Positions 52,900 through 61,067 of a stretch of 64,000 bases of DNA are shown one piece after another. The position numbers and the translations under genes are program-made. How positions within the stretch are numbered: position 1 is the stretch's first letter; each line of letters starts with the position of its first letter. The notes beneath the pieces are model-generated. The model worked only from the letters and a program-made list of their open reading frames with translations, had not been told where the DNA came from and did not search any database. This DNA comes from Caldilineaceae bacterium (GTDB lineage: Bacteria > Chloroflexota > Anaerolineae > Caldilineales > Caldilineaceae), in assembly GCA_020846635.1 (NCBI GenBank), contig JADLDO010000047.1, positions 1 to 64,000 on the forward strand. The letters run 5' to 3'.

Positions 52900-54756
52900 C
52901 TAATTGGCGACAACCAACAGGCTATGGTCGCTGTGATAGCCGCTCTCGGCACGCGCGGGGTTCTCTGGGTCGGGTAGCCAGCGAGCCGCCGCGGGGTCAT
53001 CCCCTTCCACCCAAAAGCGATAGGTATGGCGACCGGGCGGCAGCGCCAACAAGCCATGCCACCAACCGGCGCGGCCAAGCACCAACGGCCATGCGCCAAC
53101 CTGCCAATCATTAAAGTCACCCACCACGCTAACGCCGCGGGCATCGGGCGCCCACAGCCCCACATAGCGGCGGGCAACCCCCTGACCCAGCATGGGGGCG
53201 GCGGGCCAAAGCTCCGGCGAGGTGCCACTCATAGGCAGCCCCAGCAATGGCCCCCCCTCCGCACGCATCGCCGCCGCAACGGCGCGTGCCGGCTGGATCA
53301 AGCCTGCGCCGGTGCGCTCACTTGGATGGTGGGGCAGCGGCAGCGCGCTTTCAATAATCAAACGTTTTACCTCCGCCGGGGTCAGCGCTGGGTTGGCCTG
53401 GATCATCTGGGCCGCAACCGCAGAGACTTGGGCAACCGCCACGCTTGTCCCATCGACATGCTGGTAATAGGGGTGAATCCACTTATGGGCATTCATGCGC
53501 TGGCGCAGTAGCTGCCAGAGCGCGGCAGTGCTGGTTGTGGCTTGCTTGAAGATCTGTCGCTTGCGTGTTGCGGAAAGGTGTGACAAAAACGCACGCAGTT
53601 CGTCCACAGGTAGATCCTCGCCCGCCAACAATCGCTCGCGCAACTGTCCAACGGCGACCATCTCGCCCAAGATTGGGCTAGGGGGCAAAATCGGCGCAGG
53701 CAGCCAGCGGGCCAACGCCAGCACTTCGGGCTTTTTGAGCAAGCGATCCCCCGCGTCGATCTCGGCCCAGTTGTGGTGATAGAGGTCGAGGTGGGCGATC
53801 TCGTCCAGTTCCAGGGGTGACCAGCGACGGTTGAAATCATCCACGCCGCCCACGGTTAAAACGGATGGCGTTTGGGCAGGGGGCAGGAGAATATCGTGGC
53901 CGCGATTACCCGCAGCGGCGGCGATGAAGACCCCACGCTCACTCAACGCTTCGGCAGCCAGCGAGACGTCGTTGCGCTGCCACGGCTCATCAAAATCGCC
54001 GCCCACGCTGATATTGAGCACGCGCACGCCATAGCGCTGCCAACGCTCATCCTCCAGCAGCCAATGCAGCCCAGCCAAAATGTCTGCTTCGGGAATACGT
54101 CCTCCCCCGCGCCCGATCTTGATCAGCAGCCCGCGCGCGCCAGGAGCATAGCCACGATAGAGGCCCCCACTCAGCAAGCCATTGCCCAGGGCGATCACGC
54201 TGGTCATCTGCCCATGCCACGAATCGCCCGCGCCATCCCACAGGCTTGCCGCGTCCAGCCCCTCCACCTGCTGTCCATCGGTCAAGTCCACATATTGGGC
54301 CAGGCGAAGCGGTTGGGCGCTGATGGCGGCGCGTAGCTGTGCGCTGGTCATTTGGCTCCATGCGGGCGTGCCGGGCCACTCGCACAGCGACGTTAGATCG
54401 GGATGCGGGTAATAACCGCTGTCGAGAAAGGCCACCGCCACTCCTTGCCCGTCAAAACCATCGTGGGCAGGCAGGCGGATCGCCTGGGGCAAAACTGTCT
54501 TCTCGGCAGGATGATAGTAGGGAAAGGTTGTGGGGGGCGCGGTCGCAGGCTGAAGCGAAGTGGGGCTGCGTTGGCTCTGTAACTGGGCCACAAAACGCAA
54601 CAGGCAGCGCGGGCAGATGCCCTGGGCGCATGTCCAGCCGGGCTGGTGTACCTGGATCAGCCGTGTCATGGCAGGCTGCACCTCATGCCCCAACGCCAAG
54701 AGGCGCGGGTCAAAGCCCGCGCCACAAAGGGGACAATAGGGAGAACTATCGGCCAA
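52900..54756 (-). CDS. S8 subtilase with N-terminal zinc ribbon and C-terminal CBM48-like domain
   Basis: 618 residues. Residues 1-55 hold CPLC (8-11) and CPRC (48-51), a four-Cys zinc ribbon. Residues about 95-470 are a subtilisin-like domain with Asp112 (VAFLDSGYY), His181 (DSWHGQM), Asn284 (AAGNRG) and Ser438 (DGTSVAVAQ), so the triad and oxyanion hole are complete. An insert of about 110 residues lies between the Asn and Ser motifs. Residues about 526-605 match a CBM48/isoamylase-N-type sandwich (LWAPDARGVSVVGDFNDW, WHGLLALPPGRHTYRFWVEG). No signal peptide is present, so it probably acts in the cytoplasm, perhaps on glycogen-associated or partner proteins. The start is TTG, two bases after the previous stop. 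The layout is unusual. Confidence 0.85.
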   Translation of the reverse strand: MADSSPYCPLCGAGFDPRLLALGHEVQPAMTRLIQVHQPGWTCAQGICPRCLLRFVAQLQSQRSPTSLQPATAPPTTFPYYHPAEKTVLPQAIRLPAHDGFDGQGVAVAFLDSGYYPHPDLTSLCEWPGTPAWSQMTSAQLRAAISAQPLRLAQYVDLTDGQQVEGLDAASLWDGAGDSWHGQMTSVIALGNGLLSGGLYRGYAPGARGLLIKIGRGGGRIPEADILAGLHWLLEDERWQRYGVRVLNISVGGDFDEPWQRNDVSLAAEALSERGVFIAAAAGNRGHDILLPPAQTPSVLTVGGVDDFNRRWSPLELDEIAHLDLYHHNWAEIDAGDRLLKKPEVLALARWLPAPILPPSPILGEMVAVGQLRERLLAGEDLPVDELRAFLSHLSATRKRQIFKQATTSTAALWQLLRQRMNAHKWIHPYYQHVDGTSVAVAQVSAVAAQMIQANPALTPAEVKRLIIESALPLPHHPSERTGAGLIQPARAVAAAMRAEGGPLLGLPMSGTSPELWPAAPMLGQGVARRYVGLWAPDARGVSVVGDFNDWQVGAWPLVLGRAGWWHGLLALPPGRHTYRFWVEGDDPAAARWLPDPENPARAESGYHSDHSLLVVAN

Positions 54757-54758
54757 TG

Positions 54759-55169
54759 TTAGGGGGCTCCCTGGCCCAGTTCGTTCCAGTCTACGCCCAC
54801 GCCAAAGCCAGGCTCACGCTTCTCTGGGTTGCGGAATTCGAGCAGCAGATCAAACTCGCGACGATCCAACTCTACAGCCTTATCGCCTAGCCCCGTTGTC
54901 AGGGTCGCAACAACGCGGTAGATTGTGCCGGGCTGCGGGTCGCGCACATGCAGCGTGGTTTCGATGCGCTGATCTCTGCGCGCCATCATATAGACAGAGC
55001 AGTTCTCACTGCCGTCGGGGTTCAGGATGGCGATTTCCACATGGGGCGCATGGCCCTCGACAGCGGGCAGCCAGATGCGCGTCCAAATGCGCTTCAAATC
55101 GGGATAGGGATAGAGGACGATGCGATCAAAGCGCATCGGGGTGTCGGCCTCAAAAAGCGGAATTTCCAT
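54759..55169 (-). CDS. small beta-rich protein of unknown function
   Basis: A 136-residue protein, mostly alternating beta-like segments (FDRIVLYPYPDLKRIWTRIW, VEIAILNPDGSENCSVYMMA, IETTLHVRDP, TIYRVVATL), probably an immunoglobulin-like sandwich. It has no signal peptide and no catalytic motif. The stop is 2 bp before the subtilase start, so the two are translationally linked. It could be a targeting or inhibitory partner of the subtilase; that is a guess from position. The gene is separated from the caspase gene upstream by a MITE-like element. I do not recognise the family. Confidence 0.6.
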   Translation of the reverse strand: MEIPLFEADTPMRFDRIVLYPYPDLKRIWTRIWLPAVEGHAPHVEIAILNPDGSENCSVYMMARRDQRIETTLHVRDPQPGTIYRVVATLTTGLGDKAVELDRREFDLLLEFRNPEKREPGFGVGVDWNELGQGAP

Positions 55170-55264
55170 AGATGTCTCTATTAGGTAGCGGGCGGTTGGT
55201 ATGATCTAGATGAGCGCCCATTCAGTTGTAAGAATCTCTCAGTTCTGAACTTCGTCGCAAACCA

Positions 55265-55463
55265 TCATACCACAAGGCGCATCAGTCGCCGGATGGTAAA
55301 CTACGTAGCTTGGCATAAACCCTCCCGGCAATAACTCTCCCGGAAGCTCAGAAGCTTCCGGGAGAGTGGTCACGACTTGTGGCCTGGTAAGCCCTGTTTA
55401 GGGGGCGTTGTTTACTAGCCCTGCGGCTTTAGCCCTGGGCGGCCTCGCCACTGCGTAACATGA
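55265..55463. mobile_element. MITE-like element, copy 4, inside a gene cluster
   Basis: About 199 bp. The left end reads TCATACCACAAGG then CAGTCGCCGGATGGTAAAC (also in copy 2). A perfect 15-bp hairpin with CAGA loop follows at 55334-55367, and the end carries TAGCCCTGCGGCTTTAGC, CCTGGGCGG and GCGTAACATGA. I do not see a target duplication. It separates the caspase gene (stop 55468) from the small gene at 54759-55169. Confidence 0.7.
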
Positions 55464-55467
55464 AGTT

Positions 55468-58400
55468 CTAGCTCAACCATCTTGCCAGCACCCGCTGCCC
55501 CTCTGGCGGCAGGAAATATTGGAAGTGATGACCGCTTACCACCTGCACCGTGAGGCGCGGCCAACGGCCTTCGAGCCAGCGTGCGCTCTCCACGCCGACC
55601 AGCAAGTCGTTGTCTCCGGCAAAGAGCAGATCAAGGCCCTTATCCATTGTCCCCGCCACCCGCTGCGCCAGCGTCTGCCAGTTGGCATGGGCAGCAGAAT
55701 TATCACCGATCTGCACATAATAGGGCACGCGCTCCGGAGGTCGCCAGCCCGCGTTGAGTTCCTCATAAAAATCAGAACCAGGCGCGAGGTCGGCCAACCC
55801 ACGACCCGTCTCGCTCACCCGCTCCAACAGCCAATGCGCGATCAGCGCGGGCGGCACCGACCCGGCCAAATTAAAGAGTATATTCGCCAGCCAGGGCAAG
55901 AGCGTGCGCCCGTGGGCAAGCGGTGTCCCCGCATTGGGTGGGCCTGCCATAAAGACACGGTCGATATACTGCTCCCCATCCCCCAATTCCACCAGGGTGC
56001 GCGCAATCTGCGTCCCCACGCTGTGGGCGAAGATGTCCAGTTGCACAGGATTGCCGGGGCCAAGACCCACCCCGCGCAGCGCATTTGCCAACTGGTCGGC
56101 ATTGCGCCGGATCGGGGTGGCAAAGCTCTCATAGTCGTAGGTCAAACAGAGGTCATAATTGCCCTGCCGCTGCACCCAACTCCATACTTCCTCCACCATC
56201 CAGCGTGTATCGCCGGTGAAACCATGCAGCATCAGCGCCACGCGCTTTGTTTGTGCCACGTCATCTGCGCTCACAGGGCGATAAATGGCGCGGCCATCCA
56301 TCAGATCGGCTTGACGCAAGCCGCTGTCGGCAGGCAGCGCACCCACAAAGAGTTTGTAGAAAAAGAGCCGCACCGCATGTTGCAGATCGCGCGTCACCCC
56401 ACCCCGGCGCTCGCCCAAATCCTCGACGGGGGGAGGTAGACAGTCGATGGTACAGGCCAAGCGCCGCACCCCACCCGTATAGGTTGGATGCTGGTCCACA
56501 TCAATCGGCCTGCCTGCCAGGAAAAAATGCTGCCCGTCGAAACCAACCGGCGCAATCCCCGCCAGCCCTGGCTCATCGGCTACGGTCAACTCCACGCGCA
56601 GCGGCTGCTCTGGCGTAATCGCCGCCAGTTGATCCGCGGCCGCGGCAATGCCCATCACCACAGGGGCCGATGGGTGCAGCCAGGTTGCTTCATGCTGGCG
56701 CACAGGACGGAAATGCTCCGTCGCCGCGGGATTGTCCAGCCCCGGTGGCAAGCGCATCGCCGTACCCTCCAGCCCGCGCGTGCTCTGGTCAAGGTCGCTC
56801 AGAAAGACACGCCCGCGCCAGCCCGCAGGCTTCTCCAGCGTCCAGCCGCCCTCCTCCTCCAATGCCACCCGCGTCTCATCCGCGGGCAGCGCTTGGCCCG
56901 TTGGCTGTGCCAGGATCGTCACTTCGAGTTGTGCCGTTGTCCACGCCGACGCGCTCTCGTCCAACTCCACCACCAAATCGCGCACCCCCTGCCGCCGCAC
57001 AGCGTTTAACAACTGGCCCAGAGGTGTGGAGGCATCGGCGCGCACCCCTGCCTGTGGATCGCCTTCGTGCAATTTGGGCAGTTGCAGCACATCAAACGAG
57101 GCGGGAACGCGCGTAGCAATGACCTTGAGCGTTTCCACCGCACGACCGGATTGCGGCCCGCTCAGCCGCGGCGCGATCTGGTCAATGACCACGCTGCCCT
57201 TCGCTTCCACCTTTTGGTTGATGGCATGGGCCGGATAGATACGATGAATGCCAAAGTCAGCGTCCAGATTGAAAAGCGCAAGATAGACAGGCTCATCGGT
57301 GCGGTTGTAGATCGTCAATTGCAGCTTCTGCCCGGCGGTAATGGTGGCGCTGTGACCGCGGTCAAAGAGCGCTGTGGGGTTGGTGGGACGTCCGCCGCGG
57401 CTCGACTGGCTGTAGGCGACGGCGCTCAACTCGATCCCTCCATGCAGCCCGCTGTGCGGATCGCCGGCGGGCGCAGGGTTACGCAGCCGCTGTACATTGC
57501 GATAGATCGCAAGATGGGCCAACGTGGCAGCCATCCGCGCCGCGCCATCGGGCGAGGCAGGTGGACGCTCGCGCCAGAGGGGCGCGCCGGCGCTGTCGCT
57601 GAGCAGATAGACGCCGCGGTCGATGGTGACGACAAACTCGGCGCTGCTCTCCTGTTCGCTGCCGACAGCCACCAGGAAGGGCGAACGGTCGCCGTCTGTC
57701 ACTGCCGTGAGCGCAGCGCGCAGCAGGGCATCGTCCGTACGCACGCCGAACGGAGGCTCGGCCCAGCCCAACGCCGTCATCTTGACGCGTGCGCCCACCT
57801 CCACGGCGCTCTTGCGGTCGAGCTTGGCCCAGGCATGATCCACAGCCGATTCCTCCACCAGCCCCACAGCCAGCGGCTCACCCGTCAGTTCGCTGCCCGC
57901 GCCAAAGAGCGCCAAGCGGCTCCCCGGTGTCAGCCCAACCGCCAAGCCGCCATTGACCTTAATATATTCGTCCCCCTCTACCTCCATTACCACGAGATAG
58001 GGGGCCACTGGCTGCCTCACCTCGCCCATAAGGGTCAACTGACTTGGCCCTTCCAACTGTGGCGTCTGTGCAGGATAGATGGCATGGACTTGGGTCAAAA
58101 CCTGGTCGTGGATCTGCGCCCAGGTGGTGTCGGGTGTGGCAGTGGCGAGGGCGCGGTGGAAGAAATAGGAAGCGACACCTTGCCATTGCTCTCCCCCCGA
58201 TGTGCGTTCGCTTGGGGCGCGATATTCATAGCTCAATTCGTCGTCACGACAGGCCGCCAAGAGCAGATGCTTGCCCAGGGGCAGCCAACCGCTGGGAGCC
58301 TCGCGGCGCGTCGCCTTCCAGCCGCGCGTGCCGGTTAGATAGGCTGCGCGCGGGCGCGCGCGGTTGTCCGCCGCACAGGCGCGCACTGCTGCCGCAGTCA

Positions 58401-58884
58401 ACGCGCGCGTGCCGCTGCCCGCATGACAGCAATCGAGAAAGACCAGGACTTGCGCGCCCTGCTGCTCCATATCGTGAATCAGCATTGCCAATTCCTTGTC
58501 AGCCAAATCATAGATGCCTGGCGTGCGGCTGTCGTGCGGAACAATCGTCTCGTCATAGCCATCCGGCTCATTGGGATCGCTGCTGCGCGCCTGGGAGCCA
58601 TGCCCGCTGTAGTGAAAAAAGACCACGTCGCCTGGCCCGGCCTGGGCAAGATGCTCTTTCCATCCGGCAATGATATTGGCGCGCGTGGGCAGCGTCGCGG
58701 GGTCATCCTGGCGATCCATGCGCGCCGTGAGCATACGGATCTGCTCCGCTGGAACGCCAAAGCGGCTGACCAGAAGAGCCTGTGTCCCCTCTACATCGGC
58801 AACACAGCCACGCAAATGGGGGGCTTGATGGGGGTTGGCGTAGCGGTCAATGCCGACGAGCAGCGCGAAAAAACGATTAGCCAT
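55468..58884 (-). CDS. orthocaspase-like C14 protease fused to an alpha/beta hydrolase
   Basis: 1138 residues. Residues 1-160 are a caspase-fold p20-like domain: FFALLVGIDRYANP, catalytic His95 in FFHYSGHGSQ and catalytic Cys153 in VFLDCCHAGSGTR. This is a metacaspase/orthocaspase-type site, expected to favour basic P1 residues. A DUF4384-like module (about 510-600) contains LTIYNRTDEPVYLALFNLD and RIYPAH. The final 260 residues (880-1138) are an alpha/beta hydrolase with LMLHGFTG and nucleophile Ser955 in IFAHSVGTQ, with candidates for Asp near 1092 and His near 1119. The protein thus couples a suicide-type protease with a lipase/esterase. GAGG precedes the ATG by 7 bp. No signal peptide is present. 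Other caspase-lipase fusions may exist; I cannot search. Confidence 0.87.
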   Translation of the reverse strand: MANRFFALLVGIDRYANPHQAPHLRGCVADVEGTQALLVSRFGVPAEQIRMLTARMDRQDDPATLPTRANIIAGWKEHLAQAGPGDVVFFHYSGHGSQARSSDPNEPDGYDETIVPHDSRTPGIYDLADKELAMLIHDMEQQGAQVLVFLDCCHAGSGTRALTAAAVRACAADNRARPRAAYLTGTRGWKATRREAPSGWLPLGKHLLLAACRDDELSYEYRAPSERTSGGEQWQGVASYFFHRALATATPDTTWAQIHDQVLTQVHAIYPAQTPQLEGPSQLTLMGEVRQPVAPYLVVMEVEGDEYIKVNGGLAVGLTPGSRLALFGAGSELTGEPLAVGLVEESAVDHAWAKLDRKSAVEVGARVKMTALGWAEPPFGVRTDDALLRAALTAVTDGDRSPFLVAVGSEQESSAEFVVTIDRGVYLLSDSAGAPLWRERPPASPDGAARMAATLAHLAIYRNVQRLRNPAPAGDPHSGLHGGIELSAVAYSQSSRGGRPTNPTALFDRGHSATITAGQKLQLTIYNRTDEPVYLALFNLDADFGIHRIYPAHAINQKVEAKGSVVIDQIAPRLSGPQSGRAVETLKVIATRVPASFDVLQLPKLHEGDPQAGVRADASTPLGQLLNAVRRQGVRDLVVELDESASAWTTAQLEVTILAQPTGQALPADETRVALEEEGGWTLEKPAGWRGRVFLSDLDQSTRGLEGTAMRLPPGLDNPAATEHFRPVRQHEATWLHPSAPVVMGIAAAADQLAAITPEQPLRVELTVADEPGLAGIAPVGFDGQHFFLAGRPIDVDQHPTYTGGVRRLACTIDCLPPPVEDLGERRGGVTRDLQHAVRLFFYKLFVGALPADSGLRQADLMDGRAIYRPVSADDVAQTKRVALMLHGFTGDTRWMVEEVWSWVQRQGNYDLCLTYDYESFATPIRRNADQLANALRGVGLGPGNPVQLDIFAHSVGTQIARTLVELGDGEQYIDRVFMAGPPNAGTPLAHGRTLLPWLANILFNLAGSVPPALIAHWLLERVSETGRGLADLAPGSDFYEELNAGWRPPERVPYYVQIGDNSAAHANWQTLAQRVAGTMDKGLDLLFAGDNDLLVGVESARWLEGRWPRLTVQVVSGHHFQYFLPPEGQRVLARWLS

Positions 58885-58908
58885 ACTTCATCCTCGTAAT
58901 CCTGGTGA

Positions 58909-58937
58909 TCTTTATGGCGACATACACGGCATGTCAA
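58909..58937 (-). promoter_or_regulatory. candidate promoter of the caspase gene
   Basis: TTGACA (58932-58937), 17 bp, then a poor -10 TAAAGA (58909-58914) on the minus strand. The start would lie about 18 nt ahead of the ATG. The -35 is perfect but the -10 is weak, so an activator may be needed. The rest of the 354-bp divergent region shows no further gene. Confidence 0.35.
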
Positions 58938-59118
58938 ATTGGGGCGCAAGTTCGTATATACTCTACGACTCATCCAAACTGCGTTTCGTACGGGCACATA
59001 CGGGCATAATGGAGGGTGTCCATACGCGTAACGAGATGCGCTGATGCGCGGCAGATTATACCATGTCCAGAGGATGCTCCCCAGGTCAGAGGTCGCTTGG
59101 CAAGATTAGGCAGAGGGT

Positions 59119-59147
59119 TTGCGAAAGCTCTTGCGCGCGGTTAGAAT
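59119..59147 (+). promoter_or_regulatory. promoter of the sortase-like lipoprotein gene
   Basis: TTGCGA (59119-59124), 17 bp, TAGAAT (59142-59147). The expected start is near 59154, about 85 nt before the ATG at 59239. This supports the later start for the protein. Confidence 0.5.
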
Positions 59148-59238
59148 GGCATCCGTTGTTACGCAGACTCTCTTTGTTGTGCCGGCAACCGGACGCTACC
59201 CCATCCGTATTGTCCATCTGTCTTGTAAGGAATTGCCA

Positions 59239-59946
59239 ATGTCATTCTACGCCTCTTTACCACGGCTGCCACAGCGACCCTCTCGCTTCAACAGGATACT
59301 CACTTTCTGTTTGCTAGGGGTGATGTTGTTGGTCGCAGCCTGTGGAACCCCAACCGAAACGCCCACGCCGGGCACCGGAGAACCGGCTGCCACAGCCAAC
59401 GCCTCTGCTGGCGCACAGAACGGTGATGGCGCTGGCGTCGTCACCGAGGTCGAGCCCTATCCTCTCGACCAGACCACAGGCCCGGTGCGCCTGCAAATCC
59501 CAGAGATTGACCTGGATGTGCCGATCATTGCGATGGGCTGGCGTGTGGATGTGGTCGATGGGCAGCGCGCGACGGTCTGGGATGTCCCCCTCGAAGAAGC
59601 GGGCTGGCACATCAACAGTGCCGGTGCTGGCGCAAGGGGCAACACGATTGTCTCTGGTCGCCAGGTCGGTGGCGCGGCCGTCTTTGCGCCGCTGGCATTG
59701 GACAGCGTGGTTCCTGGTCAAGAGGTCTTGTTGACCGATGGCGACGGTATTGTCTTTGTCTATCGTGTAACGGAAGTCACCGAGCCTGTCGCCGTGACAG
59801 GCGCAACGCCGGAAGAAGTGGCCGAAGCCGCCACCTACTATGCCCCTTCCGACGATGCGCGGCTGACGCTGGTCACGGGTTGGCCTGAATTCACCACCAC
59901 TCATCGCATCTTTGTGGTCGCTGAGTTTGTGGGCGTGTTACGCTAA
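59239..59946 (+). CDS. sortase-fold lipoprotein lacking catalytic Cys and His
   Basis: 235 residues. A signal peptide ends in the lipobox LVAACG (Cys35), followed by a Thr/Pro/Ala-rich linker and a class E/F sortase domain beginning LQIPEIDLDVPIIAMG. At the site where sortases have TLxTC, it reads LTLVTGWPE (Gly214). The catalytic His of the GNTVLSGH motif is replaced by Arg in GNTIVSGRQ (Arg141). Only the Arg of THR (223) remains. It should be unable to perform transpeptidation and may instead bind a sorting-signal peptide or a wall component. AAGGA precedes the ATG at 59239 by about 8 bp. It is followed after 17 bp by an SH3/DUF11 protein, so the two are probably one operon. Confidence 0.85.
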   Translation: MSFYASLPRLPQRPSRFNRILTFCLLGVMLLVAACGTPTETPTPGTGEPAATANASAGAQNGDGAGVVTEVEPYPLDQTTGPVRLQIPEIDLDVPIIAMGWRVDVVDGQRATVWDVPLEEAGWHINSAGAGARGNTIVSGRQVGGAAVFAPLALDSVVPGQEVLLTDGDGIVFVYRVTEVTEPVAVTGATPEEVAEAATYYAPSDDARLTLVTGWPEFTTTHRIFVVAEFVGVLR

Positions 59947-59963
59947 AAAAGGAAGTTGAATCC

Positions 59964-61037
59964 ATGTTCAACCATATACGTTTTATAAAGCTGATTATGA
60001 AGCAGGAACAGTTGCTTCGCCGCCATTGGCTTGTTGCCCTCTGTGTGGCCGGGTTTGTCGGCGTCCTCTGGATCGGTGCGCCTGCCTGGGCAGCCCCCGT
60101 TGCGGCCCCTTTGAGCCAACTTGGGGGGACTGTTCCCCGCCCCACCGCGACCCCTGTGGCAGGGCCGGTTGCTACCGCTACCCCCCGCCCTGATGGCGGC
60201 GAGTCCGGTGGAAACCGGGATACGGGGGGCGACAATGGCAGTACGGCTCCCGCCGATGCACCCAATATTGTCTTTCCACAACAGCCAGGGGGCAGCCCCT
60301 CTACAGGTTCACCAGCCGCTCTGACCGCGCAGGTGACTGTCAACGCCTTAAATCTGCGCGAAGGGCCGGATACAAGCTTTAACACCCTGGGCAGCCTCCC
60401 GGTGAACAGCCAAGTTTCAGTGTTGGCGCGCAGCGAGGATGGCGCGTGGTGGTATGTCTGTTGTCTCCCCGGCACGCAGACAACCGGATGGGTAAGCGCG
60501 CAGTTGCTTACACCTGACTTTGATCGCGCCCAGGCCAATACCTTGATTCCGGTCTTTGGCAGCACACCCGCGGCCCCTGCCGCCGGGAGCACGCCCCCCC
60601 AGGCCACAACCGAACCAATGGCACAGGCCAAGCAACCCCTAGAGGTGGATTTCGGCATCTTCCCCTACTTTGTCTGGCAGGGCATCACGGCAACACTCAC
60701 CATCACCGTTAACAACCCCAACGCGGTTGATGCCGTGAATGTCGTCTTGAGCGATGAACTGCCCGAAGCGCTGGCGTTCGTCGAAGCTGACGCGGATGCG
60801 GGGGGGACGGTAGAAACTGTGACCACGGAGAATGGGCGCACCCTCTTGCTCTTTACCTGGGCCACGATCCCTGCCGACACCGCGGTAGGCGCGACGATTG
60901 TCGCGCAGGTTTCGCCGGAGATTGCCGATGGAGCCGTGATCGATAACCTGGTGGCACTGCGCGGGCGCAATGTTGGCTACAGCACCGATGTGCTGACGAT
61001 CGGCATGCCGCCGGTTCTCCAGCCCGATTTCCAATAA
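59964..61037 (+). CDS. exported SH3b and DUF11 domain protein
   Basis: 357 residues. A signal peptide or anchor (19-43) is followed by a Thr/Pro/Gly-rich linker, a bacterial SH3 domain at about 123-183 (VNALNLREGPDTSFNTLGSL, WWYVC, GWVSAQLL) and a DUF11 beta domain at about 232-350 (ATLTITVNNPNAVDAVNVVL). DUF11 domains are common in surface proteins, where they form stalks; SH3b domains bind wall peptides. It has no sorting motif. GGAAG precedes the ATG by 8 bp. Being adjacent to the sortase-like lipoprotein suggests a shared surface structure. Confidence 0.85.
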   Translation: MFNHIRFIKLIMKQEQLLRRHWLVALCVAGFVGVLWIGAPAWAAPVAAPLSQLGGTVPRPTATPVAGPVATATPRPDGGESGGNRDTGGDNGSTAPADAPNIVFPQQPGGSPSTGSPAALTAQVTVNALNLREGPDTSFNTLGSLPVNSQVSVLARSEDGAWWYVCCLPGTQTTGWVSAQLLTPDFDRAQANTLIPVFGSTPAAPAAGSTPPQATTEPMAQAKQPLEVDFGIFPYFVWQGITATLTITVNNPNAVDAVNVVLSDELPEALAFVEADADAGGTVETVTTENGRTLLLFTWATIPADTAVGATIVAQVSPEIADGAVIDNLVALRGRNVGYSTDVLTIGMPPVLQPDFQ

Positions 61038-61067
61038 AGGCCACGGCTGGATGTAATCCGTCCAGTT

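Noticed and set aside
57067-58338. Long plus-strand frame opposite the caspase gene
   Set aside because: Shadow of a high-GC gene; no ribosome-binding site or known domain.
52900-58884. Type III CRISPR-associated protease (craspase or TPR-CHAT) module
   Set aside because: No Cas genes, CRISPR repeats or TPR-CHAT features are present; the caspase fold is orthocaspase-like.
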